Shown in pieces: positions 7,035 to 17,888 of a DNA stretch of 64,000 nt (position 1 is its first letter; every line of letters starts with the position of its first letter). The notes below the pieces were generated by a model. It had not been told where the DNA came from, searched no databases, and saw only the letters and a list, made by a program, of their open reading frames with translations. The position numbers and the translations under genes are program-made. This DNA is from Geodermatophilus normandii (GTDB lineage: Bacteria; Actinomycetota; Actinomycetes; Mycobacteriales; Geodermatophilaceae): the NCBI RefSeq assembly GCF_003182485.1, contig NZ_QGTX01000001.1, positions 62,001-126,000 of the forward strand. Direction: 5' to 3'.

Positions 7035-8282
7035 TCAGCCCGCCGCGGGAGCCGCGACGTGGTGCCAGGTGGCCTCCCGGCGGCGGACGACGTCCGCCAG
7101 GGAGCGGACGAAGACGGCCTGGATGAACAGGTCGTAGGCCAGCTCGACCACCAGCGGCGCCGCCAGGAGCAGCGCCCACGCGCCACCCCTGCGGACCGTC
7201 ACCAGCCGCTCGGCCAGGAACACCAGACCGACCGCGGCCCAGAACCGGTCGAGGTGCGGGGCGCCGTCCCGGAGCAGCACCAGCACGGTGAGCAGCAGGT
7301 ACGCCTGGAAGGCGAGGACGCCCAGGCCGATGCCCACCTGCTGTCCCCAGTAGCGGACCGTGACCCGGGTGAGCCCGTAGTGCCGCAGGTTCTCCAGGGC
7401 GCCGCGCTGCCACCGCATGCGCTGCTTCCACAGGTCCCGCCAGGTCGGCATGATCTCGGTGACCACCGAGCACGCCGCCGGGCTGGTCATGCGCCAGCCG
7501 AGGGTCTTGAGGGCGAGGGTCAGCTCGTTGTCCTCGGTGAGCGCGAGGGTGTCGTAGACCTGCCCCTCCCGTCCGGGCAGCGTGGTGCCGCGCGCGGCGG
7601 CGACCTCCCGCAGGGCCCGGACCCGGAAGAGGGTCCCCGTCCCGGTCAGGACCATGACCCGGCCGGTCCGGGAGACGTCGCGGCTGTAGCGGAGGTACTC
7701 GTTGCGCTGGAGCTGCCCGAGGACACCCGCGCCCGGGTGGCCGTAGAACAGCCCGCCGGCGGCGCCGATGCGCGGTGAGGACGCGAGGCTGGCCGCGGCC
7801 GCCTCGAGGAAGCCGGGTGCCAGCTCGGTGTCGGCGTCCATCACGAGCACGAGGTCGTCGTCGTGCAGGTCCGGCGTGGGACCGGCCGGGACGTCGTCGT
7901 CCCCCGGGTCCGCGGCCGCCCGGTCCCGGCGCCGGTCGGGGCCGCGACGCGGGTCCTCGGAGGTCCCCCGCCGGTCGGAGGTGGCGGTGCGCCGGAACCG
8001 CGCGACGATCGCCTGGTTCAGGGCCCCGGCCTTCTTGTCGGTGTTGCCGACGGTCTCGTAGACCTCGGCGCCGCGCTCGCGCGCGATCCGGGCGGTGTCG
8101 TCGGTGCAGTTGTCGGCGACGACGACCACGCGGTCGGGGCGCCGCGTCTGGCGCTGCAGCGCGTCGAGGGTGGTCCCGATGGTGGCCGCCTCGTCGTGCG
8201 CGGGGATCAGCACCACCAGCCGGGCCGCCGGTGTCGTGCCGTCCCCCGCCGTGCCGTCCCCCGCCGTGCCGTCCCCTGCCAT
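7035..8282 (-). CDS. family 2 glycosyltransferase, membrane-bound, processive type
   Basis: 415 residues. The GT2 fold starts at LVVLIPAHDEAATIGTT (22-38). Catalytic motifs are DAD (149-151), TED (249-251) and QRMRW (287-291), the Q-x-x-R-W signature of processive enzymes such as hyaluronan, chitin and cellulose synthases. Membrane helices fill 315-340, 346-360 and 368-392. Two features are odd: a start of three GDGTA repeats, and an acidic/basic low-complexity insert at 100-142 between KKAGALNQAI and LVLVMDAD. It probably makes a surface polysaccharide from a nucleotide sugar on the inner membrane face. The LAYTG protein follows in the same operon. The ATG at 8280-8282 lies inside the 15-bp repeat tract. 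Confidence 0.9.
   Translation of the reverse strand: MAGDGTAGDGTAGDGTTPAARLVVLIPAHDEAATIGTTLDALQRQTRRPDRVVVVADNCTDDTARIARERGAEVYETVGNTDKKAGALNQAIVARFRRTATSDRRGTSEDPRRGPDRRRDRAAADPGDDDVPAGPTPDLHDDDLVLVMDADTELAPGFLEAAAASLASSPRIGAAGGLFYGHPGAGVLGQLQRNEYLRYSRDVSRTGRVMVLTGTGTLFRVRALREVAAARGTTLPGREGQVYDTLALTEDNELTLALKTLGWRMTSPAACSVVTEIMPTWRDLWKQRMRWQRGALENLRHYGLTRVTVRYWGQQVGIGLGVLAFQAYLLLTVLVLLRDGAPHLDRFWAAVGLVFLAERLVTVRRGGAWALLLAAPLVVELAYDLFIQAVFVRSLADVVRRREATWHHVAAPAAG
8236..8280. repeat. 15-bp tandem repeat, three copies, in the glycosyltransferase start
   Basis: Unit GTGCCGTCCCCCGCC occurs three times (the third copy with one change), encoding the GDGTA repeats at the N terminus. The unit keeps the reading frame, so copy-number change would only lengthen the tail. 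Confidence 0.85.
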
Positions 8283-8375
8283 GCCGGCTCCTCCTGGCGT
8301 CGCGTCCCGTCAGGAGGTCAACGGCAGGGTCCGGCCGGGGCTGTCGCGGAGCGGGCCGGGACCACCCCGAACGGG

Positions 8376-9461
8376 TCAGGAGCCGACCAGCGCCCGGTGC
8401 AGGACGGCGACCAGCTCGGCGCGGGTGACGATCCCGGCCAGCCGCCCCTCGCGGTCGACCACCGGAAGGTGCCGCAGGCCGCGGTCGGCCATGAGCCCGA
8501 CCAGCTCCGAGACCGGGGTGTCCACGCCGACCGTGGTGACCGGGCTGCTCATGACCTCCGCGACCGGGTCGAACGCCACGACGTCGAGGTTGAACAGGTC
8601 GTGCACGGTGACGATGCCGACCACCTCGCGGTCGGGCGTGACGACCGGCAGCGCCTTCACCGCGTGCTGGTTCATCAGCATCCGCGCCCGGTAGAGCGTC
8701 TCCTGCGGCTGCACGGTGCGGACGTCGCGCTCCATCAGCGCGCCCACCCGCAGCTGCCCGAGCCGGCGGTCCAGGGCGTGCGCCTCGGCGTCGCGGACCA
8801 GCGCCAGCACGTCGCCGGGCAGCACGTCGAGGCCGCGGTCCAGCCGCTGCATCGCCGCCGTGACGTCCTCGGCCTGCAGCCCGACCCGCTCGGTGGGGGG
8901 CGCGTCGGGCCCGCTCCGCGGCGGCTCGGGGACGTGCGGATAGGGGCGGCCGGTCAGGTTGTTGACCAGCGCCGCGACCAGCAGCAGCACGACGGTGTCG
9001 ACGCCGACCGGCCACAGCGCGAACGCCCAGCCGTGGTCGGCGACCGCCGCCCCGCCGACGGCGGTGAACAGCGCGCAGGCGCCGCCGGGTGGGTGCACGC
9101 AGCGCAGCACCATCATCAGCGGGATCGCGACCCCGACGGCGACCGCGGCGGCCAGCGTGACGTCGTCGAGGAGCTTGCCGGCCGCGACGCCGACCAGCGT
9201 GGACACGGTGTTGCCCGCCAGCACGGGGTAGGGCTGGGCCAGCGGGCTGGCCGGGGCGGCGAACAGCAGCACCGCGGTGGCGCCCATCGGCGCGACGATC
9301 CACGGCAGCCCCGCCGGCCCGCCGGGGACCGCGTGCGCGGTGACCGCGGCCAGCGCGATGCCGGCCAGGGCGCCCAGCCCGCCGCGCAGCACCTCCGAGC
9401 GGCGGTAGCCCACCGGCCCGGGCCGCAGCCCGGCCCTCCACGCCCTGACGTCCGCGCGCAC
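8376..9461 (-). CDS. HPP-family membrane protein fused to two CBS domains
   Basis: 361 residues. The N-terminal HPP domain has four or five membrane helices (24-46, 52-70, 80-96, 100-120, 148-167) and the signature CVHPPGGACAL (121-131). Two CBS domains follow (about 241-292 and 302-356) with clear V-x-G-I-V-T ends (VGIVTVHDL, AGIVTRAEL). HPP proteins of cyanobacteria and plants act as nitrite carriers; the CBS pair would sense adenosine nucleotides and gate transport. That function is inference here. The GTG at 9459-9461 was chosen for GGGAGGGGA just upstream. Confidence 0.85.
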   Translation of the reverse strand: MRADVRAWRAGLRPGPVGYRRSEVLRGGLGALAGIALAAVTAHAVPGGPAGLPWIVAPMGATAVLLFAAPASPLAQPYPVLAGNTVSTLVGVAAGKLLDDVTLAAAVAVGVAIPLMMVLRCVHPPGGACALFTAVGGAAVADHGWAFALWPVGVDTVVLLLVAALVNNLTGRPYPHVPEPPRSGPDAPPTERVGLQAEDVTAAMQRLDRGLDVLPGDVLALVRDAEAHALDRRLGQLRVGALMERDVRTVQPQETLYRARMLMNQHAVKALPVVTPDREVVGIVTVHDLFNLDVVAFDPVAEVMSSPVTTVGVDTPVSELVGLMADRGLRHLPVVDREGRLAGIVTRAELVAVLHRALVGS

Positions 9462-9541
9462 CCCGCTCCCCTCCCGCGGGCCCCGCTGCCCCGCGCGGGC
9501 GCAGACAGTACGTCGTCGCGAGCCCTGGTGGGGGCTCCCGG

Positions 9542-10150
9542 TCAGGACCCGCCGAGGGTCCGGGCCACCACCGGGACCAGCGCGGCGAAGGCCTGGCCGC
9601 GGTGGCTGCGCGCGTCCTTCTCCGCCGGCTCGAGCTCGGCCGAGGTGAGGTCCAGGCCGTCGGGCACGAAGACGGGGTCGTAGCCGAAGCCGTTGCTGCC
9701 GCGCGGCTCGCGGACCACCCGGCCCCGCCACTGCCGCTCCACGACCGACTCGGCGCCGTCGGGGGTCACCAGGGCGGCGGCGCAGACGAACGCCGCGCCG
9801 CGCCGCTCGTCGGGGACGTCGGCGACCTGGGCCAGCAGCAGCGCGGTGTTGGCGGCGTCGTCGCCGTGCCGGCCCGACCAGCGCGCCGACAGCACGCCGG
9901 GCATGCCGTTGAGCGCGTCGACGGCGATGCCCGAGTCGTCGGCCACGGCGGGCAGGCCGGTGTGGCGGACGGCCTCGCGGGCCTTGAGCAGCGCGTTCTC
10001 CGCGAACGTCGCGCCGGTCTCCGGGGCCTCGGGGTACTCGGGGACCTCGCGCAGGCCGACCACCTCGACGCCGGGGACGGCGTCGGCGAGCAGCCGCTGG
10101 AGCTCGGCGAGCTTGCCGGCGTTGCGGGTGGCCAGGAGCAGACGGGTCAT
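9542..10150 (-). CDS. rdgB: RdgB/HAM1 non-canonical purine NTP pyrophosphatase
   Basis: 202 residues. It removes ITP, dITP and XTP from nucleotide pools by cutting them to monophosphate and pyrophosphate. The family motifs are complete: LATRNAGK (residues 6-13), the catalytic block [20 protein letters not shown] and [11 protein letters not shown] with the C-terminal SHRGQA. Its ATG overlaps the TGA of rph (ATGA), so the two are translationally coupled, the same pairing as in mycobacteria. Confidence 0.97.
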   Translation of the reverse strand: MTRLLLATRNAGKLAELQRLLADAVPGVEVVGLREVPEYPEAPETGATFAENALLKAREAVRHTGLPAVADDSGIAVDALNGMPGVLSARWSGRHGDDAANTALLLAQVADVPDERRGAAFVCAAALVTPDGAESVVERQWRGRVVREPRGSNGFGYDPVFVPDGLDLTSAELEPAEKDARSHRGQAFAALVPVVARTLGGS

Positions 10151-10869
10151 CGCTGCAGCGCCTCCTGCTGGACGCGGGTGAGCTCGGCGCACCCGGCGAC
10201 GGCGAGGTCGAGCAGCCGGTCGAGGGTCGGACGGTCGAACACCGCGCCCTCGGCCGTGCCCTGCACCTCGACGAACCCGCCGTCCCCGGTGCACACCACG
10301 TTCATGTCGGTCCCCGCCTTCACGTCCTCCTCGTAGGCGAGGTCCAGGCGCGGCTCGCCGTCGACGACGCCCACGCTGACCGCGGCCACCGACTGCGCGA
10401 GCGGGTCCTTCCTCGACAGCTTCCTCCGGTCGCCCAGCCACGACACGGCGTCGGCGAGGGCCACGTAGGCGCCGGTGATCGCCGCCGTCCGGGTGCCGCC
10501 GTCGGCCTGCAGGACGTCGCAGTCCAGGGCGATGCTGTTCTCCCCCAGCGCCGCCAGGTCGATCGAGGCGCGCAGCGAGCGGCCGATCAGCCGGCTGATC
10601 TCGTGGGTGCGGCCGCCGATCCTGCCGCGCACCGACTCGCGGTCGCCGCGGGTGTGCGTGGCCCGCGGCAGCATCGCGTACTCGGCGGTCACCCAGCCCA
10701 GGCCCGAGCCCTTGCGCCAGCGCGGCACCCCCTCGGTGACGCTGGCGGCGCACAGCACGCGGGTGCGGCCGAACTCGACGAGCACCGAGCCCTCGGCGTG
10801 GTCGAGCCAGTTGCGGGTGATGCTCACCGGGCGGAGCTGGTCGGCCGCGCGGCCGTCGGGACGGGTCAC
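10147..10869 (-). CDS. rph: ribonuclease PH
   Basis: 240 residues. A phosphate-dependent 3'-5' exoribonuclease that trims tRNA precursors. Visible motifs are [31 protein letters not shown] and the active-site [18 protein letters not shown] with GTDMNVV. The GTG at 10867-10869 gives the usual N terminus [21 protein letters not shown] box eight bases upstream suggests a leaderless transcript. First gene of the rph-rdgB operon. Confidence 0.97.
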   Translation of the reverse strand: MTRPDGRAADQLRPVSITRNWLDHAEGSVLVEFGRTRVLCAASVTEGVPRWRKGSGLGWVTAEYAMLPRATHTRGDRESVRGRIGGRTHEISRLIGRSLRASIDLAALGENSIALDCDVLQADGGTRTAAITGAYVALADAVSWLGDRRKLSRKDPLAQSVAAVSVGVVDGEPRLDLAYEEDVKAGTDMNVVCTGDGGFVEVQGTAEGAVFDRPTLDRLLDLAVAGCAELTRVQQEALQR

Positions 10870-10877
10870 GGACGCCG

Positions 10878-10883
10878 AGCCTA
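10878..10883 (-). promoter_or_regulatory. -10 box TAGGCT of rph-rdgB
   Basis: TAGGCT on the minus strand, eight bases before the GTG of rph, with no ribosome site between. Confidence 0.4.
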
Positions 10884-10930
10884 TCGACGCCGGCTCGCCG
10901 TCTCCCGCGGGAGCGGTCACGATCGTCCCC

Positions 10931-11335
10931 GTGCGATCGGAGCTGCGGACGGTGCGGACCGGCGGGGTGCCGGTGGTGGTCGACCTGACCGCGGAGTGCG
11001 AGGACTTCGTCGGCAGCGAGGGCGACGGCCTGCTGCACGTCTTCGTCCCGCACGCCACGGCCGGGCTGGCGGTCATCGAGACCGGCTCGGGCAGCGACGA
11101 CGACCTGCTCGCCCAGCTCGACGAGCTGCTGCCCCGCGACGACCGCTGGCGGCACCGGCACGGCAGCCCCGGCCACGGCCGCGACCACGTGCTGCCGGCG
11201 TTCCTGCCGCCCCACCTGAGCGTCCCGGTGCTCGAGGGCCGGCTGCAGCTGGGCACCTGGCAGCGGATCTGCCTGGTCGACCCGAACCGCGACAACCCGC
11301 AGCGGCAGGTCCGGCTGTCGTTCCTCCGCGGCTGA
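10931..11335 (+). CDS. YjbQ/UPF0047 family protein
   Basis: 134 residues, the typical length. The fold signature is present: [18 protein letters not shown], then [20 protein letters not shown] with the metal-binding histidines, and [23 protein letters not shown] at the end. Family members have shown weak thiamine-phosphate-synthase activity, but the physiological role is not settled. The GTG at 10931 fits the divergent promoter region it shares with rph. It is followed 48 bases later by the peroxiredoxin gene. Confidence 0.9.
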   Translation: MRSELRTVRTGGVPVVVDLTAECEDFVGSEGDGLLHVFVPHATAGLAVIETGSGSDDDLLAQLDELLPRDDRWRHRHGSPGHGRDHVLPAFLPPHLSVPVLEGRLQLGTWQRICLVDPNRDNPQRQVRLSFLRG

Positions 11336-11369
11336 CGCCCCACTCGCACGGGCCGTCGCCCCGGCACGG

Positions 11370-11375
11370 CATCAT
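11370..11375 (+). promoter_or_regulatory. -10-like box CATCAT of the peroxiredoxin gene
   Basis: CATCAT seven bases before the ATG at 11383, with no ribosome site; it supports the second of two in-frame ATGs as start. Confidence 0.35.
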
Positions 11376-11382
11376 GCCGGGC

Positions 11383-11871
11383 ATGACCGAGACCGTGCCC
11401 GCTCCCGTCCGCCTGGCGCCCGGTGACCCGGCGCCGGACTTCACGCTGCCCGACGCCGACGGCCGTCCGGTCTCGCTCGCCGACCACCGCGGCCGGCGCG
11501 TGGTCGTCTACTGCTACCCCGCGGCGCTCACCCCCGGCTGCACCACGCAGGCCGTCGACTTCACCGCCGCGGCCGGCGAGCTGGCCGAGGCGGGGCTCGA
11601 CATCATCGGCATCTCCCCCGACCCGCCGGAGAAGCTGCACCGCTTCCGCGAGCAGGAGGGGCTGGGCATCACGCTGCTCTCCGACCCGGACAAGCAGGTG
11701 CTGACCGCCTACGGCGCCTTCGGCACCAAGAAGCTGTACGGCAAGGAGGTGCAGGGGGTCATCCGCTCCACCTTCGTCGTCGACGCCGAGGGCCGGATCG
11801 AGCGGGCCGCCTACAACGTCAAGGCCACCGGGCACGTCGCCAAGCTGCGCCGCGACCTCGGCCTGGGCTGA
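11383..11871 (+). CDS. bcp: peroxiredoxin, BCP/PrxQ type
   Basis: 162 residues. It reduces hydrogen and organic peroxides with electrons from thioredoxin. The fold is complete: [14 protein letters not shown], peroxidatic cysteine C53 in LTPGCTTQ, and [14 protein letters not shown] near the end. Only C44 is another cysteine; the usual PrxQ resolving cysteine five residues after the first is absent, so it probably acts as a 1-Cys enzyme or uses C44. An ATG three codons earlier is possible. Confidence 0.92.
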   Translation: MTETVPAPVRLAPGDPAPDFTLPDADGRPVSLADHRGRRVVVYCYPAALTPGCTTQAVDFTAAAGELAEAGLDIIGISPDPPEKLHRFREQEGLGITLLSDPDKQVLTAYGAFGTKKLYGKEVQGVIRSTFVVDAEGRIERAAYNVKATGHVAKLRRDLGLG

Positions 11872-11889
11872 CGGGCCCGGCCGGCCCGG

Positions 11890-12480
11890 TCAGTCGGCGC
11901 GGATCCCCAGCACGCCGGTCACCAGCGCGTCGACCACCGTCGTCGCGGCCTTGAGGTCGGGGTCCCGGGCCACCATGACGTCGGAGTAGAGGAACGACTC
12001 CCCCAGCCGGACGACCGCGTAGGACAGCACCGGCAGCGGGACCTCCGAGGACAGCCCGCGTGCCTCGACGTCGCGCTCGAGCAGGTCGGTGTAGGCCTCG
12101 ACCAGCCGCGGCTGGACCCGCCCGCGCGGGTCGGTGAGCACGCGCAGCGCGGTGGTCGGCTCGTCGTCGATGAACCGCCGCAGCGACGTGGCGGTGCCCA
12201 GCACGTTGCGGAAGTCCTCCATGATCGCCAGGCTGCGCAGCCGGCCGGCCGGCTCGGCGCCCTCGGGGCGGGCGTCGTGGGCGTCCGCGGCCCGCTGCAG
12301 GGTCCGCTCGGCCAGCCACCACATCGCCTCACCGAGGATGGCGTCGCGGTTGCCGACGCGGCGGAACAGCGTCACCCGGGAGATGCCCAGCTGACCGGCG
12401 AGCGTGGTGGTGTCCAGCCGCTCGCCGTCGAGGAGGGTGCGCGCCGCCCGTCGGACGACCTCTTCCCGGGGCGCGATCAC
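11890..12480 (-). CDS. TetR-family regulator, QsdR-like
   Basis: 196 residues. A helix-turn-helix at about 23-43 (TTLAGQLGISRVTLFRRVGN) is followed by RDAILGEAMWWL. The C-terminal half, with LRSLAIMEDFRNVLGTA and a short PLPVLSYAVVRLGESFLYSD segment, resembles the QsdR group of TetR proteins found with lactonases, but no lactonase is nearby. The GTG at 12478-12480 is preceded by TACGCT six bases upstream, so the start is probably leaderless. It converges with the peroxiredoxin gene. Confidence 0.85.
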   Translation of the reverse strand: MIAPREEVVRRAARTLLDGERLDTTTLAGQLGISRVTLFRRVGNRDAILGEAMWWLAERTLQRAADAHDARPEGAEPAGRLRSLAIMEDFRNVLGTATSLRRFIDDEPTTALRVLTDPRGRVQPRLVEAYTDLLERDVEARGLSSEVPLPVLSYAVVRLGESFLYSDVMVARDPDLKAATTVVDALVTGVLGIRAD

Positions 12481-12486
12481 GGTGCG

Positions 12487-12492
12487 AGCGTA
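12487..12492 (-). promoter_or_regulatory. -10 box TACGCT of the QsdR-like gene
   Basis: TACGCT on the minus strand six bases before the GTG; no ribosome site. Confidence 0.45.
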
Positions 12493-12853
12493 GGCGCGCC
12501 CGACCTGCGGGTACACGAGCGCGCTCCCGTCCTCACCCGCACAGAGGAGGGCGGGCACCGTGCGTGCACGGTGCCCGCCCCGTCCACGGACTCCCGGGGT
12601 CGGACCGGGCAGGTGTTCCGGTGGTCCGGGACGCTGCCGGAGGCGCTCACCGGCGGGCCGGGGCGGAGGAACCGCGAGTACCGGGTGCCGGTCGGGAGAC
12701 GTCTGATGCGCACGGATGTCCTCTCGACCGGACCGCGGGCACGCAGCACCCACCGCCGGAGGAGGGGAGGCCGCCCCGGCGTCGGGTCCACGGGGTCGTG
12801 GTCGCCTGGCGCGCACCGGCTGACCCGGAGCCGGCGGTGTGCACGGGGGCGGC
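12493..12853. other. 361-bp intergenic region, no gene supported
   Basis: Apart from the hairpin at 12549-12580 I see no coding pattern; open frames here lack third-position G+C bias and family features. It holds the upstream region of the TetR gene and the downstream region of the DUF4262 gene. Confidence 0.6.
12549..12580. terminator. perfect 14-bp inverted repeat
   Basis: GGGCGGGCACCGTG, loop CGTG, CACGGTGCCCGCCC. A very stable symmetrical hairpin with no T run. It lies 69 bases upstream of the TetR start and about 270 bases beyond the DUF4262 stop, so it may stop read-through in either direction or be an operator for the TetR protein. Confidence 0.55.
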
Positions 12854-13333
12854 TCAGGCCGTCCACGTGCCCGGGCGCGGCTGCCCGTGACGGCCGCCGT
12901 CCCAGCCCGGGTCCCACGGGAAGCACCCCACCGGCGAGGCCCAGGTCAGCACACACGCCGGCACGGAGTAATCCGCCGGGCGCCGGTACCAGCGGTTGGC
13001 GCCCAGCAGCACCTCCCCGGGGTTCGGGCACTCCTCCACGACCAGCTCCTCCCGGCCCACCTCCAGCAACTCGCCGGGTACCACCGAGCGGCCGGCGACG
13101 ACCTCGCCGGCGACCGCGTCGAGCAGGCCGTGGGTGGCCGACGACCCGCGGCCGACGACCACCAGCTCCGGGGAGCCGAGGCCGAACAGGCCGATGGTGT
13201 AGCCGAACGCCGGCTCGTCGGGCCGCTCCCCGGGCCCCACGTACTGCACGGCGAAGCGGGCGCGGCGGATGACCGCGGCGAGGTGGGCGTCCTCCTGGTC
13301 CAGCCAGGCGGTGGTCTGCGGGTCGTGCGTCAT
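12854..13333 (-). CDS. DUF4262 domain-containing protein
   Basis: 159 residues. A DUF4262 domain with [20 protein letters not shown] and the C-terminal [20 protein letters not shown]. The family often sits near toxin or mobile genes, but its reaction is unknown. The ATG at 13331-13333 is a clear start. It lies downstream of the LigD-type gene with a 103-base gap. Confidence 0.85.
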   Translation of the reverse strand: MTHDPQTTAWLDQEDAHLAAVIRRARFAVQYVGPGERPDEPAFGYTIGLFGLGSPELVVVGRGSSATHGLLDAVAGEVVAGRSVVPGELLEVGREELVVEECPNPGEVLLGANRWYRRPADYSVPACVLTWASPVGCFPWDPGWDGGRHGQPRPGTWTA

Positions 13334-13436
13334 GCCGGGAGCCTGCGGGTCGGCACTGACAGGACGCGCCCGGGCACATCCGGTGGTGGACGGCCGGGCT
13401 CCCTGTGGACGACGGGGACCGGATCGTCAGCCCGCT

Positions 13437-14390
13437 TCAGCCCTCGGTGGCGCGCTTCGCCCGCGCCCGCCGCTTGCCCTCGTGCATCGCGGCCACCCGC
13501 GCGACGGGGATGGCATGGCCCTCGGCGAGCAGGTCGGCGGGCAGCTCCTGCGGCTCCGGCAGCAGCGCCGTCCACGGGTCGCCGTCTCCCAGCCGCTCAG
13601 GCGCCGTCCCCACCGTGACGTCGCCCGGCCGGACGGAGGGCAGGTCCGCCCAGGCCACCGGGGCCGACACCGGCAGCCCGGGGCGGATCCGCGGGCTGTA
13701 GGCGGCGACGATCGTCGACGAGCCCGAGCGGGTCGAGTCCAGGAAGACGCGGCCGTGCCGGTCCTCCCTGATGTAGGCGGTGGTGGCCAGGTCGGGGTCG
13801 AGCGCCGCCGCCCGGGCGGCCAGGGCCCGGGTCGCGGCCGCGGCGTCCTCGGGCCCGACCCCGCGGACCGGGACGACGACGTGCACGCCCTTGGACCCGC
13901 TGGTCTTCACCGCGCCGGCCAGCCCGGTGTCGGCCAGCGCCCGCCGCACGAGCTCCGCGGCCTGCACGACGACGGCGAAGTCGGCGCCCTCCGGCGGGTC
14001 GAGGTCGAGCACGATGCCGGTGGGCTCGGTCTCCGCGCCGGCGCGGAAGAAGGGGACGTGGAACTCCACCGCCCGCTGGTTGGCCAGCCACAGCAGCGTG
14101 CGGCGGTCGTCGCAGAGCACCTGGTGCACCTCGCGGTGCGCCCCGGAGGACCACACCGGCACGGTGCGCACCCAGTCCGGCGCACCCTTGGCCACGTTGC
14201 GCTGCATGAACGGCTCCTGGCCCGGGCGCACGCGCTTGACCGACAGCGGCCGGCCGGCCAGCTGCGGCACCAGCCGGTCGGCGAACGCGTCGAGGTGGTC
14301 GACCAGGTCGCCCTTGGTCACCTCGAGCCCGTCGCCCAGCGGCGCGTCGAGGCTGGTCAGCCGGACGCCGTCCCGTTCGTCGTCGACCAC
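13437..14390 (-). CDS. stand-alone LigD-type polymerase/primase domain
   Basis: 317 residues, the size of the polymerase domain of bacterial NHEJ ligase D, without ligase or nuclease domains. Metal-binding aspartates are in VLDLDPP (D129, D131) and VFLDSTRSG (D218); the nucleotide-binding segment is KTSGSKGVHV (162-171). These domains add ribonucleotides at broken DNA ends with Ku. No ku or ligD ligase gene is in the window, so it would work with partners elsewhere. The third motif is VFLDSTRSG where VFxDxxRN is usual. The GTG start has no strong ribosome site. It follows the MBL gene by 42 bases on the same strand. Confidence 0.9.
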   Translation of the reverse strand: MVDDERDGVRLTSLDAPLGDGLEVTKGDLVDHLDAFADRLVPQLAGRPLSVKRVRPGQEPFMQRNVAKGAPDWVRTVPVWSSGAHREVHQVLCDDRRTLLWLANQRAVEFHVPFFRAGAETEPTGIVLDLDPPEGADFAVVVQAAELVRRALADTGLAGAVKTSGSKGVHVVVPVRGVGPEDAAAATRALAARAAALDPDLATTAYIREDRHGRVFLDSTRSGSSTIVAAYSPRIRPGLPVSAPVAWADLPSVRPGDVTVGTAPERLGDGDPWTALLPEPQELPADLLAEGHAIPVARVAAMHEGKRRARAKRATEG

Positions 14391-14432
14391 CGGCCCACCG
14401 TGCCCGTCGGGGACGGGCGGGGCAACAGCGCC

Positions 14433-15170
14433 CTACACCTCGTAGGTGGCGCCCGGGCGGACCAGCTCGGCGCCGGGGAAGGCCGTGCGGGCGGCGGCCA
14501 GCTGAGCAGCGGGGTCCACCCAGGGCGGGACGTGGGTGACCAGCAGCCGGCGCACGCCGGCGGCGGCCGCGGCCTCCCCCGCCTGCCGGCCGGTGAGGTG
14601 CAGGTCCGGCGGCAGCCCGTCGCGCTCGGGGTGGGCGGCCTCGGCCAGCAGCACGTCGGCTCCGTGCGCCAGGTCGACGACGGCCTGCGACGGCCCCGTG
14701 TCACCGGTGTAGACCAGCGAGCTGCCGTGGGCGGTCAGCCGGACGGCGTGGCACTCGACCGGGTGCGCGGTGCGCACGGTCTGCACGGTGAACGGGCCGA
14801 GGATCGCCGACACCGGCGTGACCGCGAAGTCGAAGACGTCGGTCAGGGGGGCACCGCCGCCGTCGTACACCAGGGCCAGGCGCCGATCGGCGCCGTCGGG
14901 CGCGATCAGCGGCAGCCGACGCCCGGACGCGCGGCCGGAGTACCGGTGCCACACCACCAGCGGAGCGACGTCGAGGCAGTGGTCGGCGTGCAGGTGGGAG
15001 AGGTAGACCGCGTCGATCGAGTCGGGGTCGACGAGCGCCTGCAGCGCCCCGAACGCACCGCTCCCGAGGTCGAGGAGCACCCGGAAGCCGTCGTGCTCGA
15101 CGAGGTAGCAGGAGGCCGCCGACGTCGGGCCGGGCCCGCTGCCCGAGCAGCCCACCACCGTGAGCCTCAC
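14433..15170 (-). CDS. MBL-fold metallo-hydrolase (Rv1339-like)
   Basis: 245 residues. The zinc site motif HLHADH is at 59-64, with further ligands in TAHPVECHA, YTGDTG and the final VTHVPPW. Position between cysM and rph matches the mycobacterial Rv1339 gene, whose product is reported as an atypical cAMP phosphodiesterase; ribonuclease Z-like activity is the alternative. The GTG at 15168-15170 was chosen over the ATG eight codons upstream because GGGGAG precedes it and the homologous N terminus begins RLTVVGCSGS. Confidence 0.9.
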   Translation of the reverse strand: MRLTVVGCSGSGPGPTSAASCYLVEHDGFRVLLDLGSGAFGALQALVDPDSIDAVYLSHLHADHCLDVAPLVVWHRYSGRASGRRLPLIAPDGADRRLALVYDGGGAPLTDVFDFAVTPVSAILGPFTVQTVRTAHPVECHAVRLTAHGSSLVYTGDTGPSQAVVDLAHGADVLLAEAAHPERDGLPPDLHLTGRQAGEAAAAAGVRRLLVTHVPPWVDPAAQLAAARTAFPGAELVRPGATYEV

Positions 15171-15224
15171 GCCGCGCTCCCCGGCCGGCCGCATCTCCGC
15201 ACGCTGTCCATCGCGGGCGCCAGG

Positions 15225-17317
<2,093 letters not shown>

Positions 17318-17791
17318 TCAGTCGTAGACGACGGTGGTCGGCGAGTGGCCGAACAGGTAGGACTCGACGACCTCGACGTCCTCCTCGCTCACCTCGCCGT
17401 CGACGATGCGGAAGCTGCGGAACTCGACCTCGTCCCCGGCCAGGCCGGTCTCCCGGCCGTGGTGCCGGGTGGACACGAGCACGTAGTGGGCGCCCGGCTC
17501 CGACGCGTAGCTGACGTCGGTCCGCGACGGGGACGCCTCGGTCGCGGTGTGCGAGTGGTAGACGACCACCGGCTCCTCGCCCCGGTCGTCCATGTCCCGG
17601 TACAGGCGCAGCAGGTCGGCCGAGTCGAACTCGTAGAACGTCGGCGACCGCGCGGCGTTGAGCATCGGGATGAACCGCTCGGGACGGTCGCTGCCCTCGG
17701 GGCCGGCGACGACGCCACAGGCCTCGTCCGGGTGGTCCTCCCGGGCGTGGGCCACGATGGCGTCGTAGGTCGCGCGGTCGATGCGCAGCAC
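17318..17791 (-). CDS. mec: Mec, JAMM-type metalloprotease for CysO-cysteine
   Basis: 157 residues. The JAMM/M67 zinc protease motif is complete: E23 in DEACG and H79-x-H81-x7-S89-x2-D92. In M. tuberculosis this enzyme cuts cysteine from CysO-cysteine and regenerates the carrier. First gene of the mec-cysO-cysM operon; a TAGACT box six bases before the GTG at 17789-17791 predicts a leaderless mRNA. Confidence 0.95.
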   Translation of the reverse strand: MLRIDRATYDAIVAHAREDHPDEACGVVAGPEGSDRPERFIPMLNAARSPTFYEFDSADLLRLYRDMDDRGEEPVVVYHSHTATEASPSRTDVSYASEPGAHYVLVSTRHHGRETGLAGDEVEFRSFRIVDGEVSEEDVEVVESYLFGHSPTTVVYD

Positions 17792-17797
17792 GGTCCC

Positions 17798-17803
17798 AGT
17801 CTA
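17798..17803 (-). promoter_or_regulatory. -10 box TAGACT of mec-cysO-cysM
   Basis: TAGACT on the minus strand six bases before the GTG of mec. Confidence 0.5.
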
Positions 17804-17874
17804 GGCGGCGCTCCGACGGCACCGGGACGACGGTCGCCCGACCGGGGGCGGACACCGGCCGGTCGGCCACCGGC

Positions 17875-17880
17875 TACGGT
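17875..17880 (+). promoter_or_regulatory. -10 box TACGGT of the 17889 gene
   Basis: TACGGT eight bases before the GTG at 17889, divergent from the mec promoter. Confidence 0.4.
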
Positions 17881-17888
17881 GCGGACTC

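Noticed and set aside
12647..12844. Possible 65-codon gene in the 12.5-12.85 kb gap
   Set aside because: Poor codon bias, no ribosome site and no recognisable product.
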